A program made the translations under genes and the position numbers. DNA of 7,525 nucleotides from DSWT01 sp034433375 (lineage in GTDB: Bacteria; Chloroflexota; Anaerolineae; B4-G1; SLSP01): positions 1 through 7,525 of the forward strand of contig DAOUAQ010000195.1 of assembly GCA_034433375.1 (NCBI GenBank), read 5' to 3'. The number at the start of each line of letters is the position of its first letter. The stretch's first letter is position 1. Positions 5,046 through 7,525 of the stretch are shown piece by piece. Below the pieces are notes generated by a model. That model searched no databases. It had not been told where the DNA came from and was given only the letters and a program-made list of their open reading frames with translations.

Positions 5046-5918
5046 ATGTTAGTCGAAATCGAGTCTTTCGTCAATTGGGTGCGCCGCCGCAATCCCACCG
5101 CGCGCACCTGGCGCGATTACGGGTACGATCTGGCGCAGTTCGTGGCGGTCGTCGGCGACCGGCCGCCAGCGACGCTCACGTTTCACGATGTCGATCGCTT
5201 TGTGAGCCAGCAGGCCGCGCGTGGCTACCAGCCTGCTACCATCAACCGGCGCTTGGCCGCCGTCACCGCGTTGTACACCTTCCTCGCCGATGAAGACCCC
5301 ACGTTGGTCTGCCCGGTGTTGCCGCACCGCCATCAACTGCGGCAGCGCCAGAACCTGCCCCGCCCGGTCGCCGAAGCCGATCTGCAACGCTTCTTCGCCG
5401 TCATCCCCGATGCTCGTGACCGGGCCATGTTTCTCCTGATGTTAAGGTGTGGGTTGCGCATCGCCGAAGTTGCGCAAGCGCAGGTGTCCGATCTGTATCT
5501 GGACGAAGCCCCGCCGCGTTTGCTGGTGCGCGGCAAGGGGGGCAAGGAACGCGCCGTGTATCTCTCGCCGCAAGTCGAACGCGCGCTGCGCCGCTATCTG
5601 GCCGCGCGCCCCGCTGTCGCCTGCGATGCGGTGTTCCTCAGTTACCAACACGCCGGGCTATCCACGACCGCCATTCACAAGCGCCTCATGCTGTACCGCG
5701 CCGCCGCCGGGGTGCAGTTGACCGCCCACCGTTTACGGCACACTTTCGCCAACGACCTGGTGCGCGCCGATGTCCCGGTCACCTCCATCCAGAAGCTATT
5801 GGGCCACGCCTGGCTGGACAGCACGCAGACTTACGTCGCCGCCAACGAGCGCCAGGTGCAGGCCGATTTCTACGCCGCCAGCGCGCAATGGGAGGCCGAC
5901 GATGACCACGACGCCTGA
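5046..5918 (+). CDS. Tyrosine recombinase/integrase, XerC/D-like (290 aa)
   Basis: This is a site-specific recombinase that cuts and rejoins DNA through a covalent phosphotyrosine. An N-terminal SAM-like core-binding domain spans about residues 1-85 (VNWVRRRNPTARTWRDYGYDL; INRRLAAVTALYTFL). The catalytic domain follows from about 105. All six active-site residues are visible: R138 in CGLRIAEVAQ, K164 in VRGKGGKERAVYL, H228 and R231 in AHRLRHTFANDL, H254 in LLGHAWLDS, and Y263 in TQTYVA. The length is normal for a Xer-type enzyme. The ATG has a strong AGGAGG 7 bases upstream, lying inside a long inverted repeat that may limit translation. Its last 17 bases overlap the next recombinase, so the two probably act together, as do paired recombinases of mobile elements. 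It is very GC-rich. It is unlikely to be the chromosomal XerC/XerD, given the tandem partner and the break in the RHS gene beside it. Confidence 0.93.
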   Translation: MLVEIESFVNWVRRRNPTARTWRDYGYDLAQFVAVVGDRPPATLTFHDVDRFVSQQAARGYQPATINRRLAAVTALYTFLADEDPTLVCPVLPHRHQLRQRQNLPRPVAEADLQRFFAVIPDARDRAMFLLMLRCGLRIAEVAQAQVSDLYLDEAPPRLLVRGKGGKERAVYLSPQVERALRRYLAARPAVACDAVFLSYQHAGLSTTAIHKRLMLYRAAAGVQLTAHRLRHTFANDLVRADVPVTSIQKLLGHAWLDSTQTYVAANERQVQADFYAASAQWEADDDHDA

Positions 5919-7452
5919 CCCGGAAACCGCCGCCGCGCGCTACGACGCGGCGCTACGTCACGCGCAAGCCCGGCAGCGCCCCGTGGACTACCCCGCACCG
6001 ACGCCAACGGCCCACTGGCCCGCCGAGAATGTCGCCTTGCTGGAACGCTACCGCGAATGGTTGCACAGCGGCGGCAGCAGTCGCCACACCACGGCCCAAC
6101 TCTACCTCCCGATGGCCGGGCACGCCCTGGGCCTGAATCTCCAGCCGCATCCCCAGCTTGACCTGGAAACTGATCTGCAACGCGCCCTGGGCTACATCAA
6201 AGCCAAACACCTGAGCGCGGAATGGACGGATATGTGCCGCGTCGGCCTGGAGAAGTTCCGCACCTTCCTGCGCCAGGAACGCGGCTACGTCGCGGTGACG
6301 CTGCCAGACGTCGAACACGCCTATTACCGCACGGGCCTTCCCGCCTGGCTCATCCAGCAGCTCGCACGTTACCAACACGTGCTGCAACGCAACTGGCGTC
6401 CGGCGCGCCTGCCGGAGAGCATTCATCGCTTTTGGAGCACACACACCCGCCTGTGGCGCTGGCTCTGCGCGCGACATCCGTGCGACGCGCCCGCCGATGT
6501 GCAGCGCCAGGACATTTTCGCTTACATCGACCAGCGGTTGGCAGCCGGATACGCCGCCAGCGGCATCAACCAGGACTTGCGCTATTTCCAGGCCTTCCTG
6601 CGCTTCCTGCAAGAACAGGATTTCGCCGTGCCGCAGGCTTTGTTGCGCCTGCGCGGCCTCAAAGAAGCGCAGCGCCTGCCGCGTTTCCTCACCGACGCGC
6701 AAATCCACAGCCTGCGCGACGATTTCGAGCGCCAGGTCGCCCAAGCCGCCAACGCCGCGCAACGCCGTGACGCGCTGCTGGATCGCGCGGCCTTCTACCT
6801 GCTCTGGCACGGCGGACTGCGCCTGGGTGAGGTCGAAGAACTGCGGCTGGAAGACCTGGACTTGCCGGGACGCCGTCTCACCGTGCGCCGGGGCAAGGGC
6901 CTGCGGGATCGCACGGTGTACCTGACGACCACGGCGACGCGGGCGCTGCACGCCTATCTGGACGCGCGCGGCCTGGGTAGCGCGGACCACGTCTTTCTGC
7001 ACCGCAATGCGCCGTTGTACAAGGACCTGGTGCGCGACCGGATCAAGGCAGCCGGGGAACGGGTGGGCGTCAAGGTCAGCCCGCACCGGCTGCGCCACAC
7101 CTTCGCCACGCAGTTGGTGAACGCCGGGTGCAAGATCACGACGATCCAGAAGCTCCTGGGCCACCAGAGGATCAACTCGACGCTGATCTATGCCCGCGTC
7201 CACGACTGTACCGTGGCTGAGGATTACTACGCGGCAATGGAAATCGTGGAGCAACGGCTTTCTCTGCCCGCGCCGGATGCGGCAGAACTTGACTCTGAAC
7301 CGGCGCGTGTCACGCCAGGCGAAAATGTTAATGTGCTGCTGGACCAGTTGCGCGCGCCGCACCTGGACCTGGAAGCGCGTCTGGCGCTGGTCGCGCAACT
7401 CCACACTGTCTTACAAGAGACTATCCCGGAACCGCAAATGGTTGTAGAATAG
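5902..7452 (+). CDS. Tyrosine recombinase/integrase with extended N-terminus (516 aa)
   Basis: The ATG at 5902 was chosen because GGAGG (5891-5895) lies 6 bases ahead and because it overlaps the end of the preceding gene by only 17 bases. The frame is open back to 5770, but that part is merely a shadow of the first recombinase. Residues 1-165 form an extra N-terminal region of unknown function, with many Trp and Leu residues. About 168-240 resembles the SAM-like core-binding domain (FWSTHTRLWRWLC; GINQDLRYFQAFLRFL). The catalytic domain spans about 255-450: R307 in GGLRLGEVEEL, K332 in RRGKGLRDRTVYL, H395 and R398 in PHRLRHTFATQL, H421 in LLGHQRINS, and Y430 in TLIYARV. A tail of about 65 residues follows. 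All catalytic residues are present, so it should be active. Size and partner recall the larger subunit of two-recombinase transposition systems such as TnpB of Tn554, but I cannot assign it to that family. Confidence 0.92.
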   Translation: MTTTPDPETAAARYDAALRHAQARQRPVDYPAPTPTAHWPAENVALLERYREWLHSGGSSRHTTAQLYLPMAGHALGLNLQPHPQLDLETDLQRALGYIKAKHLSAEWTDMCRVGLEKFRTFLRQERGYVAVTLPDVEHAYYRTGLPAWLIQQLARYQHVLQRNWRPARLPESIHRFWSTHTRLWRWLCARHPCDAPADVQRQDIFAYIDQRLAAGYAASGINQDLRYFQAFLRFLQEQDFAVPQALLRLRGLKEAQRLPRFLTDAQIHSLRDDFERQVAQAANAAQRRDALLDRAAFYLLWHGGLRLGEVEELRLEDLDLPGRRLTVRRGKGLRDRTVYLTTTATRALHAYLDARGLGSADHVFLHRNAPLYKDLVRDRIKAAGERVGVKVSPHRLRHTFATQLVNAGCKITTIQKLLGHQRINSTLIYARVHDCTVAEDYYAAMEIVEQRLSLPAPDAAELDSEPARVTPGENVNVLLDQLRAPHLDLEARLALVAQLHTVLQETIPEPQMVVE

Positions 7453-7453
7453 A

Positions 7454-7513
7454 GTTACCGGCGCGGAGGATAGGGCAACGCAGGAGTGCGACCTGAGCGC
7501 CGCCGCCGGTGAC
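7454..7513. repeat. Inverted repeat downstream of the second recombinase
   Basis: GTTACCGGCG (7454-7463) and CGCCGGTGAC (7504-7513) pair at 9 of 10 positions, with T-G at 7456/7511, across 40 bases. The left arm starts 2 bases after the recombinase stop codon. There is no T-run, so a simple terminator is not supported. The remaining sequence to 7525 has no start codon with a ribosome site, and no gene is seen there. This could be a weak structure by chance in GC-rich DNA. Confidence 0.35.
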
Positions 7514-7525
7514 GGTGCAACCGGG

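Larger units (their letters stand above)
4936..7525 (+). mobile_element. Probable end of a tyrosine-recombinase mobile element (right side outside window)
   Basis: RHS homology on the minus strand stops abruptly near 4935. It is replaced by plus-strand sequence carrying a long inverted repeat and two overlapping tyrosine recombinases, with nothing else up to the window edge. Clusters of overlapping tyrosine recombinases are known in Tn554-type transposons and in recombinase-in-trio (RIT) elements. A third recombinase, cargo and the far end would lie beyond 7525. The exact left boundary is not proven, because no duplicated target or matching terminal repeat can be seen inside the window. Confidence 0.45.

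Noticed and set aside
5770..5901. Upstream extension of the second recombinase to an ATG at 5770
   Set aside because: This part lies inside the first recombinase's catalytic region in another frame and reads as low-complexity Pro/Ser/Arg. The ATG at 5902 has GGAGG at a proper distance.
6222..6925. Two overlapping plus-strand frames inside the second recombinase
   Set aside because: They are alternative-frame shadows in GC-rich coding DNA. The main frame is continuous through this region with conserved motifs on both sides.
5953..7404. Very long minus-strand open frame (483 codons) opposite the second recombinase
   Set aside because: The plus strand carries every tyrosine-recombinase catalytic motif. 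The antisense frame is a by-product of strong GC bias and has no recognisable domain.
7453..7525. Start of a third recombinase gene
   Set aside because: There is no ATG in this stretch, and the available GTG codons lack a ribosome site or soon reach a stop. Any third gene must begin beyond the window.

Overview
The window looks like an accessory region of a GC-rich bacterium, most likely Chloroflexota (Anaerolineae-like). The basis is the style of the RHS/YD repeats, a Pro/Thr linker of the PTPTP type common in that phylum, and surface lipoproteins. This assignment rests on general resemblance only. Two blocks meet head to head near position 4935.

Block 1 (about 1-4935, all minus strand, read right to left) is a run of orphan RHS C-terminal cassettes. 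In transcription order it contains: (a) a short RHS core end (4828-4935) joined through a DPTGH boundary motif to an M23/LytM-like tip (ends 4147); (b) a lipoprotein with a six-motif TolB/WD40-like beta-propeller (4132-2855), 14 bases downstream; (c) a second RHS core fragment (about 2830-1966) joined through another DPTGH to a zincin-like metallopeptidase tip with HELAH (ends 1252); (d) a 231-residue lipoprotein (1255-560) whose start codon overlaps the tip's stop codon in ATGA; (e) a third RHS core fragment (521 to the left edge), closely similar to the start of (c), whose tip lies outside the window. None of the three RHS fragments begins at a convincing start. Each open frame is cut off by a stop codon just upstream of where RHS homology begins. 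This is the layout expected of orphan polymorphic-toxin modules left by displacement of C-terminal tips, with each tip followed by a candidate immunity gene. Both candidate immunity proteins are lipoproteins, which suggests that the toxins act outside the cytoplasm.

Block 2 (about 4936-7525, plus strand) carries two tyrosine recombinases of 290 and 516 residues. They overlap by 17 bases, and both keep the full R-K-H-R-H-Y catalytic set. It appears to be one end of a mobile element lying against a truncated RHS gene. Just before the first recombinase is an 18-19 bp imperfect inverted repeat (4983-5040). Its right arm contains the Shine-Dalgarno sequence of the gene and its left arm contains the complementary bases. 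It could be a recombination site, a translational off-switch, or both.

Base composition is mosaic. RHS core segments and recombinases are GC-rich, while tips and immunity genes are visibly AT-richer, with the change falling at the DPTGH motifs. No tRNA, rRNA or CRISPR array was seen. The most noteworthy features are the toxin-immunity cassette array and the hairpin-controlled recombinase pair.
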